Assembly: GCF_900187975.1 (NCBI RefSeq)
Contig: NZ_FZPC01000001.1
Coordinates: forward strand, 248,001-312,000
Reading direction: 5' to 3'
Origin: Pseudomonas delhiensis
GTDB lineage: Bacteria; Pseudomonadota; Gammaproteobacteria; Pseudomonadales; Pseudomonadaceae
Length of the DNA: 64,000 nt
Shown: piece after piece, positions 1-8,576 of the stretch
Position numbering within the stretch: the stretch's first letter is position 1
How the letters are laid out: every line of letters begins with the position of its first letter
The notes under the pieces: model-generated
What the model was told of the DNA's origin: nothing
Databases searched by the model: none
What the model saw: only the letters and a program-made list of their open reading frames with translations
Translations under genes and position numbers: made by a program

Positions 1-173
1 GTGAACTGTCGCCGCGCTGCGACCTGACCCTGGTGGTCAACCGGCGCAACGGTGAAGTGGTCCGGGTACCGGTGACCTGCCGCCTCGACACCGCCGCCGA
101 CGTCAGCGTGTACAAGGCCGGCGGCGTGCTGCAGCGCTTCGCCAAGGACTTCCTCGAGTCGTCCGCGGCGTGA
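1..173 (+). CDS. acnD: 2-methylcitrate dehydratase (AcnD), C-terminal fragment
   Basis: Only the last 56 codons are present, in the frame that starts at base 3 and stops with TGA at 171-173. The tail (VLQRFAKDFLES near the end, after a beta-rich stretch with VPVTCRLDT) resembles the C-terminus of the Fe-S aconitase-family enzyme AcnD, which dehydrates 2-methylcitrate in propionate catabolism. The position directly upstream of prpF supports this, since acnD-prpF is a fixed pair in Pseudomonas. The 5' part lies outside the window, so catalytic residues cannot be checked. Confidence 0.8.
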   Translation, partial: ELSPRCDLTLVVNRRNGEVVRVPVTCRLDTAADVSVYKAGGVLQRFAKDFLESSAA

Positions 174-218
174 TGTAACGGCTCCGGCCCGCACGAGCGG
201 CGGGCCGGCACCAATCCT

Positions 219-286
219 GTAGGAGCGAGCTTGCTCGCGACCCCATCCCCGCTGCGGGGCCGTTCGCGAGCAAGCTCGCTCCTACG
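219..286. repeat. REP pair, GTAGGAGCGAGC type, inside prp operon
   Basis: An inverted repeat with arms GTAGGAGCGAGCTTGCTCGC and its complement lies around a small GC loop. Each arm is itself a short hairpin. It sits between acnD and prpF, within an apparent operon. Confidence 0.9.
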
Positions 287-308
287 AAAAGCCCACAGGA
301 CCTGACCC

Positions 309-1496
309 ATGCCCCACGTACCCCAAGTGAAAATCCCCGCCACCTACATCCGCGGCGGCACCAGCAAGGGCGTGTTCTTCCGCCTGCAGGACCTGCCCGA
401 GCGTTGCCAGGTGCCGGGGGAAGCGCGCGACAAGCTGTTCATGCGCGTGATCGGCAGCCCCGACCCGTATTCGGCGCACATCGACGGCATGGGCGGCGCC
501 ACCTCCAGCACCAGCAAGTGCGTGATCCTGTCGAAAAGCAGCCAGCCCGGCCACGACGTGGACTACCTCTACGGCCAGGTCTCCATCGACAAGGCCTTCG
601 TCGACTGGAGCGGCAACTGCGGCAACCTCTCCACCGCCGCCGGCGCCTTCGCCATCCACGCCGGCCTGGTCGATCCGGCGCGCATCCCGGACAACGGCAC
701 CTGCGTGGTGCGCATCTGGCAGGCCAACATCCACAAGACCATCATCGCCCACGTGCCGGTGACCAGCGGCCAGGTCCAGGAGACCGGCGACTTCGAGCTG
801 GACGGGGTGACCTTCCCCGCCGCCGAGATCGTGCTGGAGTTCCTCGACCCCTCCGACGACGGCGAGGAAGGCGGCTCCATGTTCCCCACCGGCAACCTGG
901 TGGACGACCTGGAAGTGCCCGGCGTCGGCACCTTCAAGGCGACCATGATCAGCGCCGGCATCCCCACCGTGTTCGTCAACGCCGAGGACATCGGCTACCA
1001 GGGCACCGAACTGCGCGAGGACATCAACTCCGATCCCGAGCAACTGGCGCGCTTCGAGCAGATCCGCATCGCCGGCGCCCTGCGCATGGGCCTGATCAAG
1101 ACACCGGAAGAGGCGGCCACCCGCCAGCACACGCCGAAGATCGCCTTCGTCTCCCCGCCCAAGGACTACCGCACCTCCAGCGGCAAGCAGGTGCAGGCCG
1201 GCGACGTCGACCTGCTGGTGCGCGCGCTGTCCATGGGCAAGCTGCACCATGCCATGATGGGCACCGCCGCCGTGGCCATCGGCACCGCCGCCGCCGTGCC
1301 GGGCACCCTGGTGAACCTGGCCGCCGGTGGCGGCGAGCGCACCGCCGTACGCTTCGGCCACCCCTCCGGCACCCTGCGCGTGGGCGCCGAGGCCAAACGG
1401 GTGGACGGCGAATGGACCGTGACCAAGGCCATCATGAGCCGCAGCGCGCGCATCCTCATGGAAGGCTGGGTGCGGGTGCCGGGCGACGCCTTCTGA
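309..1496 (+). CDS. prpF: 2-methylaconitate cis-trans isomerase PrpF
   Basis: A 395-residue protein of the PrpF branch of the diaminopimelate-epimerase fold. It isomerises the 2-methylaconitate made by AcnD so that it can enter the aconitase-type hydration step of the methylcitrate cycle. The conserved Lys (K70 in STSK) and Cys (C104 in SGNCGNLSTA) match the catalytic Lys/Cys pair known for this family. A glycine-rich IRGGTSKG segment lies near residue 14. Length is typical. It follows acnD after a REP-containing gap of 135 bases and precedes prpD. Confidence 0.95.
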   Translation: MPHVPQVKIPATYIRGGTSKGVFFRLQDLPERCQVPGEARDKLFMRVIGSPDPYSAHIDGMGGATSSTSKCVILSKSSQPGHDVDYLYGQVSIDKAFVDWSGNCGNLSTAAGAFAIHAGLVDPARIPDNGTCVVRIWQANIHKTIIAHVPVTSGQVQETGDFELDGVTFPAAEIVLEFLDPSDDGEEGGSMFPTGNLVDDLEVPGVGTFKATMISAGIPTVFVNAEDIGYQGTELREDINSDPEQLARFEQIRIAGALRMGLIKTPEEAATRQHTPKIAFVSPPKDYRTSSGKQVQAGDVDLLVRALSMGKLHHAMMGTAAVAIGTAAAVPGTLVNLAAGGGERTAVRFGHPSGTLRVGAEAKRVDGEWTVTKAIMSRSARILMEGWVRVPGDAF

Positions 1497-1498
1497 GC

Positions 1499-1663
1499 GT
1501 AGGGCGGATAACGTTCCACGTTATCCGCCGTTTGACCTTGGTTTCAGGCGCGTACCGGGTTTGGCCACGGAGCGCCTGTTTCAAGGCACTCCGGGCTCGG
1601 CCGAGGAGCAGGGCACGAGGTCGGTGTAGCGGCGTATAACCGCGAACGGTTATACGCCCTACG
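1499..1663. repeat. Two GTAGGGCG-type palindromes between prpF and prpD
   Basis: Copy one (1499-1530) is GTAGGGCGGATAAC, a short loop, then GTTATCCGCC. Copy two (1630-1663) is the same family in inverse orientation, GGCGTATAACCG through CGGTTATACGCCCTACG. They begin three bases after the prpF stop codon. The bases between the copies hold no gene I can support. Confidence 0.85.
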
Positions 1664-1739
1664 TCCGTGATGGCTCCGTTGCCAAGGGTATCCGCCTCCA
1701 GCGTCTAGACTCTCCCGGATTACCGCGAAGGAGCACGCC

Positions 1740-3224
1740 ATGAGCACCAACGCCGATCCGAACACCCGCCCCGACTACGACGTCGTCCTGCAGCAGATCG
1801 CCGACTACGTCCTGACCTACCGCGTCGACTCCGCCGAGGCCCGTGACACCGCGCGGCTGTGCCTGATGGACAGCCTGGCCTGCGCCCTGCTGGCCCTGCG
1901 CTTCCCCGAATGCACCAAGCTGCTCGGCCCCCAGGTGGACGGCACGGTGGTGCCCCACGGCTCGCGGGTGCCGGGCACGCGCTTCTGCCTGGACCCGGTC
2001 AAGGCCGCCTGGGACATAGGCGCGCTGGTGCGCTGGCTGGACTACAACGACACCTGGCTGGCCGCCGAATGGGGCCACCCGTCGGACAACCTCGGCGCCA
2101 TCCTCGCCATCGCCGACCACCTGGCGCAGTTGGCCCAGGCCAGGGGCGAGCCGCCGCCGAGCATGGGCGACGTGCTGGAATCCATGGTCCTGGCCCACGA
2201 GATCCAGGGCGTGTTCGCCCTGGAGAACGCCTTCAACCGCGTCGGCCTGGACCACGTGTTCCTGGTCAAGCTGGCCTCCACGGCCGTGAGCGCGCGGCTG
2301 CTCGGCGCCGACCGCGAGCAGCTGCTTTGCGCCCTCTCCCACGCCTGCGTCGACGGCCAGGCGCTGCGCACCTACCGCCACGCGCCCAACGCCGGTTCGC
2401 GCAAGTCCTGGGCCGCCGGCGACGCCAGCAGCCGCGGCCTGCGCCTGGCGGACATCGCCCTGCGCGGCGAGATGGGCATCCCCGGCGTGCTCAGCGCGCC
2501 GCAATGGGGCTTCTACGACGTGCTGTTCAGCCACACCAACAAGGACCTGGCGCTCAAGCCCGACGACCAGCGCCGGTTCCGCCTGCCGCAGCCCTTCGCC
2601 AGCTACGTGATGGAGAACGTGCTGTTCAAGATCAGCTTCCCCGCCGAGTTCCACGCGCAGACCGCCGTGGAAGCCGCGGTGCAGTTGCACCCGCTGGTGC
2701 GCAACCGCATCAGCGAGATCACCCGCATCGTCATCGCCACCCAGGAATCGGCGATCCGCATCATCTCCAAGACCGGCCCGCTGGCCAACGCCGCCGACCG
2801 CGACCACTGCATCCAGTACATGGTCGCCGTGCCGCTGATCTACGGCACCCTGGAAGCGGAACACTACGAGGACGCCTTCCACGCCGCGCACCCGCTGATC
2901 GACCGCCTGCGCGAGAAGATGGAGGTGGTGGAGGATGTGCGCTACAGCCGCGAGTACCTGGAGGCGGACAAGCGCAGCATCGCCAACGCCGTGCAGGTGT
3001 TCTTCAGCGACGGCAGCAGCACGCCGAAGATCGAGGTGGAATACCCGGTGGGCCACCGCCGCCGGCGCGCCGAAGGCATTCCGCTGCTGGAAGCCAAGTT
3101 CCGCAACGCCCTGGCCACCCGCTTCGCCCCGCAGCGCTGCGCGCGGATAGCCGCGCTGTGCAACGACCCGGCGCAGCTGGAGGCCACGCCGGTGCACAGG
3201 TTCATGGACTTGCTGGTGATCTGA
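1740..3224 (+). CDS. prpD: 2-methylcitrate dehydratase PrpD
   Basis: A 494-residue member of the MmgE/PrpD family. The N-terminal helical region carries the family hallmark DSLACALLAL and the substrate-site segment with LDYNDTW and WGHPSDN (about residues 100-118). Cytosolic, cofactor-free dehydration of 2-methylcitrate in propionate breakdown. ATG is preceded by GAAGGAG. In genomes with acnD-prpF, PrpD is often a duplicate or alternative dehydratase; both are present here. It may have its own promoter because two palindromes and about 240 bases separate it from prpF. Confidence 0.95.
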   Translation: MSTNADPNTRPDYDVVLQQIADYVLTYRVDSAEARDTARLCLMDSLACALLALRFPECTKLLGPQVDGTVVPHGSRVPGTRFCLDPVKAAWDIGALVRWLDYNDTWLAAEWGHPSDNLGAILAIADHLAQLAQARGEPPPSMGDVLESMVLAHEIQGVFALENAFNRVGLDHVFLVKLASTAVSARLLGADREQLLCALSHACVDGQALRTYRHAPNAGSRKSWAAGDASSRGLRLADIALRGEMGIPGVLSAPQWGFYDVLFSHTNKDLALKPDDQRRFRLPQPFASYVMENVLFKISFPAEFHAQTAVEAAVQLHPLVRNRISEITRIVIATQESAIRIISKTGPLANAADRDHCIQYMVAVPLIYGTLEAEHYEDAFHAAHPLIDRLREKMEVVEDVRYSREYLEADKRSIANAVQVFFSDGSSTPKIEVEYPVGHRRRRAEGIPLLEAKFRNALATRFAPQRCARIAALCNDPAQLEATPVHRFMDLLVI

Positions 3225-3232
3225 AGCGCTCT

Positions 3233-3380
3233 TGCAGGAGCGCGCCCTGCGCTCGAATCGCGGGCAGGGCCCGCTCCTACAGGTTGCCGTGAGGCATGGC
3301 ATTCTCTCCCCGTAGGAGCGGACCTTGTCCGCGATAGCCGGAACCAACGGCGCGATTCGCGGATGAGATCCGCTCCTACG
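3233..3380. repeat. Two GTAGGAGCG-type REP elements, 3' of prpD
   Basis: Element one is at 3233-3283 (GGAGCGCGCCCTGCGC... GGGCAGGGCCCGCTCCTAC). Element two is at 3311-3380 (GTAGGAGCGGACCTTGTCC ... GATCCGCTCCTACG). They fill the convergent gap between prpD and the minus-strand Lon-domain gene. Confidence 0.85.
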
Positions 3381-3395
3381 GGGCAGCCACAACGC

Positions 3396-3986
3396 TCAGG
3401 CCAGCAGATCCCCCTGCAGCTGCTCCAGCAGCACCTGGATGCGCGCCAGGCGCACCGTGGGGTCGTCCATCTCCAGCAGCACCTGCTTCTGCTCCGGCTC
3501 GAAGGGCAGCAGGTAGGCCAGTTGGCAGGCCAGCTCCTGCTGGCCACTGACCTCGCCGCCCATCTCCAGGGTGGCGACCATCGGGTGCAGCGACAAGGCG
3601 CCGAGCAGCGCCGCCAGGTCGTCGTGCTCCTCGGTCAGCGGCTGGTCGGGCAGCTCCTCCAGCCAGGCCACGTCGGCTACCAGCAACTGGTCCGGCTGCA
3701 CCTGCGTATCCAGCACGCGGAAGCGCCGGCCACCCTCGACGCGGATGCCCAGCAGGCCGTTGGGCAGCTGCTGCCAGTCGCGGATCAGCGCCTCGCAGCC
3801 GACCTTGCCGAACGCCTCGGGGGCCTCGCCCACCTCGCGGCCTTCGACGATGGACACCACGCCGAAGCCGCCGCCCTGCTTCATGCAGCGGCCGATCATG
3901 TCCAGGTAGCGCGCCTCGAAGATCTGCAGGTCCAGGCGGCAGCCGGGGAACAGCACGGTGTTGAGGGGGAAGAGCGGCAACTTCAT
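3396..3986 (-). CDS. LON peptidase N-terminal (substrate-binding) domain protein
   Basis: A 196-residue protein that consists only of the Lon N-terminal substrate-recognition domain: MKLPLFPLNTVLFPG at the start is the usual opening motif, followed by LQIFEARYLDMI (about residues 21-32) and FGVVSI. There is no AAA+ or Ser-Lys protease domain, so it is a stand-alone LON domain protein rather than a protease. Role unknown; such proteins are widespread in Proteobacteria. RBS GAAGATTC is weak. It lies 15 bases downstream of the LrgB-type gene on the same strand and may be cotranscribed. Confidence 0.88.
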   Translation of the reverse strand: MKLPLFPLNTVLFPGCRLDLQIFEARYLDMIGRCMKQGGGFGVVSIVEGREVGEAPEAFGKVGCEALIRDWQQLPNGLLGIRVEGGRRFRVLDTQVQPDQLLVADVAWLEELPDQPLTEEHDDLAALLGALSLHPMVATLEMGGEVSGQQELACQLAYLLPFEPEQKQVLLEMDDPTVRLARIQVLLEQLQGDLLA

Positions 3987-4001
3987 GTGAATCTTCCTGC
4001 T

Positions 4002-4715
4002 TCAGGCGATCAAGGCTACCGCCAACGGTAGCAGCACTGCGGTGGCCACGCCCATCAGGCTCATCGCCAGGGCGGCGAAGGCGCCACATTCCTCGCCCTC
4101 CTGCAGGGCCCGGGAAGTGCCCACGGCATGGGCGGTCATGCCCAGCGCCATGCCCTGGGCGGCCGGGTGGCGCACGCCGATGCGGCGCAGCAGCTCCGGG
4201 CCGAGGATGGCGCCGAGCACCCCGGTGATCAGCACGAACACCGCCGCCAGCGCCGCCACGCCGCCGATCTGGTTGGCCACCAGCATGGCGATGGGCGAGG
4301 TCACCGACTTCGGCGCCAGGCTCATCAGCAGCTCGCCGCGCAGGCCGAACAGCCAGCCCAGGCCGATGCCGGCCACGGTGGCCAGCAGGCCGGCCACCAG
4401 CAGGGTCGCCAGGGTCGGCCAGAACAACTGGCGGATGCGCCTGAGGTTGAGGAACAGCGGCACCGCCAGGGCCACGGTGGCCGGGCCGAGCAGCACGGTC
4501 AGCACGCTGACCCCGGCGCTGTAGGCCTGGTAGTCGATGCCGGTGCCCAGCAGCACCAGGATCACCATGGCCATGGACACCAGCACCGGCTGCAGGAACA
4601 CCCAGCGCGTGCGCTCGTAGCCGGCCAGCGCCAGCTGGTAGGCCGCCAGGGTGATGCCGATGCAGAACAGCGGGTGGTGGATGACCGCCTGCCAGGCGCC
4701 TTGCCAGTCAAGCAT
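4002..4715 (-). CDS. LrgB/CidB-family membrane protein
   Basis: A 237-residue polytopic inner-membrane protein with about seven hydrophobic segments and the family-typical MSLAPKSVTSPIAM and GMTAHAVGTSRALQ motifs. LrgB/CidB proteins pair with a small holin-like LrgA/CidA partner. In other bacteria they influence autolysis or export of glycolate/pyruvate-type metabolites; which applies here cannot be told from sequence. Its start overlaps the 3' end of the LrgA-type gene by 8 bases, which indicates translational coupling. Confidence 0.92.
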   Translation of the reverse strand: MLDWQGAWQAVIHHPLFCIGITLAAYQLALAGYERTRWVFLQPVLVSMAMVILVLLGTGIDYQAYSAGVSVLTVLLGPATVALAVPLFLNLRRIRQLFWPTLATLLVAGLLATVAGIGLGWLFGLRGELLMSLAPKSVTSPIAMLVANQIGGVAALAAVFVLITGVLGAILGPELLRRIGVRHPAAQGMALGMTAHAVGTSRALQEGEECGAFAALAMSLMGVATAVLLPLAVALIA

Positions 4716-5076
4716 CGCGGGCCTCCTTGCGGCCGCGCTGGCGGTCGATCAGCTTCTGCATCAGCCAGCCGGCGAACAGGAACGAGCCCAGCAGGGACAG
4801 CGCCAGGGCCCCGGCCAGCGGCCAGAAGTCCGCCAGCAGCTGGCGGCCGTAGACCATCACCCCCACCGCCGGCGGCACCAGCAGCAGCGGCAGGTAGCGC
4901 AGCAGCGAGGACGCCGCCTCGGTGATCGGCTCGCCCACCTCGCCGCGCACCAGCAGGAACGCCAGCAGCAGCACCAGCCCAATGATGGGGCCGGGGATCA
5001 TCGGCAGGATGAGAACATTCAGGCCGGTGCCCAGCAGTTGGAACAGCACCAGCCAGGTCAGGCCGCGAAGCAGCAT
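4708..5076 (-). CDS. CidA/LrgA-family holin-like protein
   Basis: A 122-residue protein with four hydrophobic segments and the family signature PMIPGPIIGLVLLLAFL around residue 26, followed by a basic C-terminus. Holin-like partner of the downstream LrgB-family protein. RBS AGGAGGTTGCC precedes the ATG at 5076. The start is 152 bases from the divergent maoC gene, so both promoters share that gap. No LysR-type regulator lies next to the pair. Confidence 0.9.
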   Translation of the reverse strand: MLLRGLTWLVLFQLLGTGLNVLILPMIPGPIIGLVLLLAFLLVRGEVGEPITEAASSLLRYLPLLLVPPAVGVMVYGRQLLADFWPLAGALALSLLGSFLFAGWLMQKLIDRQRGRKEARDA

Positions 5077-5228
5077 GGCAACCTCCTGTGAAAAAGCCCG
5101 ACATTATGCCCAAGTACGCCCGGCCTATGGCACGGCATTCGCTTCAAGCATAGGTGCGCAGCCGCCATCCACCTGTGCCATGCTGCATCGCACGCCGAAA
5201 ACAACAACACGCGTTCGCGGAGGAAAAC

Positions 5229-5684
5229 ATGCCGTTCGTTCCCGTCAGCACCCTCAAGGATTACATTGGCAAGGACCTGGGCCATTCCGACTGGCTCACC
5301 GTCGACCAGAACCGCATCAACCAGTTCGCCGAGTGCACCGAGGACCACCAGTTCATCCACGTGGACCCGGAGAAGGCGAAGAAGACCCCGTTCGGCGGCA
5401 CCATCGCCCACGGCTTCCTCTCCCTGTCGCTGATTCCCAAGCTCTGCGAAGGCCTGCTGGTGCTCCCGGAGAACCCGAAGATGGTGGTCAACTACGGCCT
5501 GGACAGCGTGCGCTTCATCCAGCCGGTGCCGGTGGACTCGCGGGTGCGCCTGCAGGTGACCATTCTCGACGTCACCGAGAAGAACCCCGGGCAGTGGCTG
5601 ATCAAGGCGCGCTGCACCCTGGAGATCGAGGGCCTGCCCAAGCCGGCCTACATCGCCGAGTCCCTGAGCCTGGCCTTCGTCTGA
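5229..5684 (+). CDS. MaoC-family (R)-specific enoyl-CoA hydratase-like protein
   Basis: A 151-residue single hot-dog-domain hydratase. The hydratase-2 motif has Asp39 and His44 (TEDHQFIHVDP) followed by PFGGTIAHGFLSLSL, the usual catalytic layout for trans-enoyl-CoA hydration. The ATG at 5229 is chosen because GGAGG ends six bases upstream and the residues before it do not look coding. Monocistronic, with its own terminator. Substrate chain length cannot be predicted. Confidence 0.93.
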   Translation: MPFVPVSTLKDYIGKDLGHSDWLTVDQNRINQFAECTEDHQFIHVDPEKAKKTPFGGTIAHGFLSLSLIPKLCEGLLVLPENPKMVVNYGLDSVRFIQPVPVDSRVRLQVTILDVTEKNPGQWLIKARCTLEIEGLPKPAYIAESLSLAFV

Positions 5685-5704
5685 CGCCGGCCCCCGGCCT
5701 CCCA

Positions 5705-5735
5705 CAAAAAAGCCCGCGCCCGCGGGCTTTTTTGC
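5705..5735 (+). terminator. Rho-independent terminator after maoC
   Basis: GC stem AAGCCCGCG/CGCGGGCTT with a run of six T residues and an A-run on the other side, so it may work in both directions. Confidence 0.9.
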
Positions 5736-5774
5736 GTCACACTGGTGCAAAACCGCCGTGACCGACCCTGCCGC

Positions 5775-7289
5775 ATGCGCCTGCACCTTCCCCTCCTCGC
5801 CCTGATCCTGGCCCTCGCCGCCTGCGACCAGGGCCCCGCCCAGCCCCCGGCCGACCTGGTGCTGCCCGACGGTGCGCGCTACCACGGCGCCCTCGTCGAG
5901 GGCCGCCTGCACGGCGAGGGGCGCCTGGAATACGGCAACGGCGCCTGGTACCAGGGCCGCTTCGCCCAGGGCCTGTTCGACGGCCAGGGCGAATGGCACG
6001 GCGCCGACGGCAGCCACTACCAGGGCGGTTTCCGCGAAGGCCTCTACCATGGCCAGGGCCAGTTGGACGACGGCCAGGGCAACGAGTACGCAGGCACCTT
6101 CGAGAACGGCCAGCTGCGCGGCAAGGGCAGCTTCAGCGACGCCGACGGCGACCGCTACGAGGGCGGCTTCGAGAACACCGAGTTCAGTGGCCAGGGGCGT
6201 TTCGTCAACGCCGACGGCGACGTGTGGAGCGGCCAGTTCAGCCAGGGCGCGCTGAACGGCCCGGGCAAGTACGAGGGCCGCGACGGCAGCCGCTACGAAG
6301 GCGGCTTCAAGGACTGGCGCTTCGCCGGCGAAGGCGTGCTGACCCAGGCCGACGGCCAGGTCTACCGCGGCCAGTTCGCCGACGGCAAGTTCGCCGGCAA
6401 GGGCAGCCTGCGCGGCGCCGACGGGCGCCTGCAGGCCGGCACCTGGAGCAACGGCCTGCTGCGCCGCGACGAACAGGGCCGGCGCCTGCCCAACCCGGTG
6501 GAGGTCGGCCTGCTGGAACAGGGCCGCCTGCTCGACCGCGCCCTGGCCGCGCTGCCGCCCTCCACGCCGCAGGTGGAGCTGTACGCCCTGAGCGTGGGCG
6601 GCGACGGCAAGCAGAGCGTGTTCCTGCGCGAGGCCGACTACGTCGCCCGCCTGCTCGGCCAGCGCTTCGGCGCGCGCGGCGTGGTCACCCTGGTGAACAA
6701 CCGCAACCACGCCGACGACCGCCCCATGGCCACCCGCGAGAGCCTGGCGCGGGCGGTCCGCACCCTGGCGCGCAGCAGCGGCCCGGAAGACCTGGTGTTC
6801 ATCTACCTGACCAGCCACGGCAGCCACGACCACCAACTGGTCCTCGACATGCCCGGCATCCGCCTGGACAACCTGCCCGCCGCCGACCTCGCCGAACTGC
6901 TCGCGCCGCTGAAGGACCGCTACAAGGTTCTGGTGATCTCGGCCTGCTACAGCGGAGGCTTCATCGAACCCCTGAAGGACGACAGGACGCTGATCATGAC
7001 GGCGGCGCGCAGCGACCGGGTGTCCTTCGGCTGTTCCGAGGAAGCGGACTTCACCTATTTCGGCCAAGCCCTGTTCGCCAACGCCTTGAACGCCACCGAC
7101 GACCTGCAGCAGGCTTTCCAGCAGGCCAGCGCCGAGGTCGCCCGGCGCGAGGCGGAGGACGGCTTCGACGCCTCCGAACCGCAGCTGTGGGCGCCACCGG
7201 CCGTCCTGCAGCGCTGGAACACCTTGCGCGCAGGCCAGGCCAGCCGGGCCCTGAGCGCCGATGCGGGGCACGTGCAGGAAAAACGTTAG
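5775..7289 (+). CDS. MORN-repeat / C13-family peptidase lipoprotein
   Basis: A 504-residue protein starting at ATG 5775. It has a lipoprotein signal (hydrophobic stretch, LALAAC with lipid-Cys at 17), then about eight to nine MORN repeats (roughly residues 30-235; YxGxFxxGxxxGxG periodicity). The C-terminal peptidase of the legumain/C13 (caspase-like) clan has the catalytic dyad visible as SHG (His348) and SACYSG (Cys391). The lipidation signal places it in the envelope. MORN plus C13 is a known Pseudomonas architecture, but its substrate is unknown to me. An ATG 30 bases upstream would spoil the signal peptide, so it was rejected. Confidence 0.9.
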   Translation: MRLHLPLLALILALAACDQGPAQPPADLVLPDGARYHGALVEGRLHGEGRLEYGNGAWYQGRFAQGLFDGQGEWHGADGSHYQGGFREGLYHGQGQLDDGQGNEYAGTFENGQLRGKGSFSDADGDRYEGGFENTEFSGQGRFVNADGDVWSGQFSQGALNGPGKYEGRDGSRYEGGFKDWRFAGEGVLTQADGQVYRGQFADGKFAGKGSLRGADGRLQAGTWSNGLLRRDEQGRRLPNPVEVGLLEQGRLLDRALAALPPSTPQVELYALSVGGDGKQSVFLREADYVARLLGQRFGARGVVTLVNNRNHADDRPMATRESLARAVRTLARSSGPEDLVFIYLTSHGSHDHQLVLDMPGIRLDNLPAADLAELLAPLKDRYKVLVISACYSGGFIEPLKDDRTLIMTAARSDRVSFGCSEEADFTYFGQALFANALNATDDLQQAFQQASAEVARREAEDGFDASEPQLWAPPAVLQRWNTLRAGQASRALSADAGHVQEKR

Positions 7290-7331
7290 CCCGGCAACTA
7301 CGCTTGTAACTGTGTCAGCGGAGAAACCAGG

Positions 7332-7973
7332 ATGTATTCAACACCGACGCATGTCCTTCTCGCCGGCGCCACCGGCCTCACCGGCGAGCACCTGCTCGAC
7401 CGCATGCTCAGCGAGCCGACGGTCAAGCGCGTGCTGGCGCCGACCCGCCGGCCACTGGCCGCCCACCCGCGCCTGGAGAACCCCATAGGCCCATTGGCCG
7501 AACTCATCCCCAACCTGGCAGGGCCGGTGGACACGGTGTTCTGCTGCCTGGGCACCACCCTCAAGGAAGCCGGCTCGGAAGCGGCCTTCAAGGCGGTGGA
7601 CCACGACCTGCCGCTGGCCCTGGGCGAACACGCCCTCAAGCTCGGTGCGCGGCACTACGTGGTGGTCAGCGCGCTGGGCGCGGACAGCAAGTCCTCGCTG
7701 TTCTACAACCGCGTCAAGGGCGAGCTGGAAGAGGCCCTGCAGAAACAGGGCTGGCCGCAACTGACCATCGCCCGCCCCTCCCTGCTGCTGGGCCAGCGCG
7801 AGGAGATCCGCCTGGCCGAACTGCTCGCCGCCCCCTTCGCCCGCATCCTCCCCGGCAAGCTCCACGGCATCGAAGCCTGCGCCCTGGCCCGCGCCCTCTG
7901 GCGCCTGGCCCTGGAGACCGGCAAGGGCGTGCGTTTCGTCGAGTCGGATGAGTTGCGCAGGCTAGGCAAATAA
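7332..7973 (+). CDS. NAD(P)H-binding Rossmann oxidoreductase-like protein
   Basis: A 213-residue short Rossmann protein of the NAD(P)-binding (TIP30/YbjT-like) group. The nucleotide loop [11 protein letters not shown] is at residues 13-23; [11 protein letters not shown] and [10 protein letters not shown] follow, then YNRVKGELE with the Tyr/Lys pair at the usual active-site position. The reaction is not known for this group, and several members act as redox sensors rather than enzymes. It starts 42 bases after the MORN/C13 gene and could be cotranscribed. RBS GGAGAAACC precedes the ATG. Confidence 0.87.
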   Translation: MYSTPTHVLLAGATGLTGEHLLDRMLSEPTVKRVLAPTRRPLAAHPRLENPIGPLAELIPNLAGPVDTVFCCLGTTLKEAGSEAAFKAVDHDLPLALGEHALKLGARHYVVVSALGADSKSSLFYNRVKGELEEALQKQGWPQLTIARPSLLLGQREEIRLAELLAAPFARILPGKLHGIEACALARALWRLALETGKGVRFVESDELRRLGK

Positions 7974-7998
7974 CCCCAGCTGCACCGAGATGCTCTTC

Positions 7999-8280
7999 GT
8001 AGGATGGGTTGAGCCTCAGCGAAACCCATGCTGCCGTGGCGATGGGTATCGCTTCGCTCAACACCATCCTACGACGGTGTTTCCTGTTGCGCCCTGCGCG
8101 CGATTTCGCGGGCAGGGCCCGCTCCTACAGTTCGGTATGAGGCATGGCACTCCCCTGTAGGAGCGGACCTTGTCCGCGATAGCCGGAGGCTCCGGCGCGG
8201 TTCGCGGATGAGATCTGCTCCTACGCAACGCCCACCTGTAGGAGCGCGCCCTGCGCGCGAATCGCGGGCAAGGCCCGCGG
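7999..8280. repeat. Cluster of four repeat elements (gap 7974-8282)
   Basis: This gap holds no gene. It contains one GTAGGATGGG-type element (7999-8073; GTAGGATGGGTTGAGC ... CCATCCTACG) and three GTAGGAGCG-type elements at about 8090-8139, 8155-8224 and 8238-8280. The last one lacks its terminal CTCCTAC arm and stops right at the yceK-like stop codon. Confidence 0.85.
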
Positions 8281-8282
8281 CG

Positions 8283-8576
8283 TCAATTCCCGCCCCACAC
8301 CTGCAGGCCGATGCCCAGCTCCGCGGCGATCGACAGCGGCAGCAGCACGGTGTCCAGCAACGCGCTGCCCGGCAGGTCCAGGCGTGGGTAGGTTGGCGCC
8401 TCGGTGCCGTAGTGGTCCCGGGGGCAGCAGCCGCCGTTGATGGAGTACCAGTCCAGCCGGGTGCCCGCGTAGATCAGCGGGGCGCCGGGCTTGTTGGCGT
8501 TGAGGGTCTTCACCGTGGCGCAGCCGCCCAGTTGCAGCAGCATCAGGGCGGCGAGGAGCTTATTCGTCACTGACAA
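8283..8576 (-). CDS. YceK/YidQ-family lipoprotein
   Basis: A 97-residue lipoprotein: signal peptide, lipobox LGGC with Cys19, then the DUF1375 (YceK/YidQ) pattern of [20 protein letters not shown] and [10 protein letters not shown]. Envelope location is inferred from the lipobox; the function of the family is unknown. Its 5' end overlaps the 3' end of ubiX by 17 bases, so it is the last gene of the mpl-ubiX operon. A truncated REP element abuts its stop codon. Confidence 0.88.
   Translation of the reverse strand: MSVTNKLLAALMLLQLGGCATVKTLNANKPGAPLIYAGTRLDWYSINGGCCPRDHYGTEAPTYPRLDLPGSALLDTVLLPLSIAAELGIGLQVWGGN

Noticed and set aside
5058..7271. Minus-strand frame opposite the MORN/C13 gene
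   Set aside because: Low-complexity Ala/Val/Gly/Gln composition; the plus strand has a signal peptide, repeats and a catalytic dyad.
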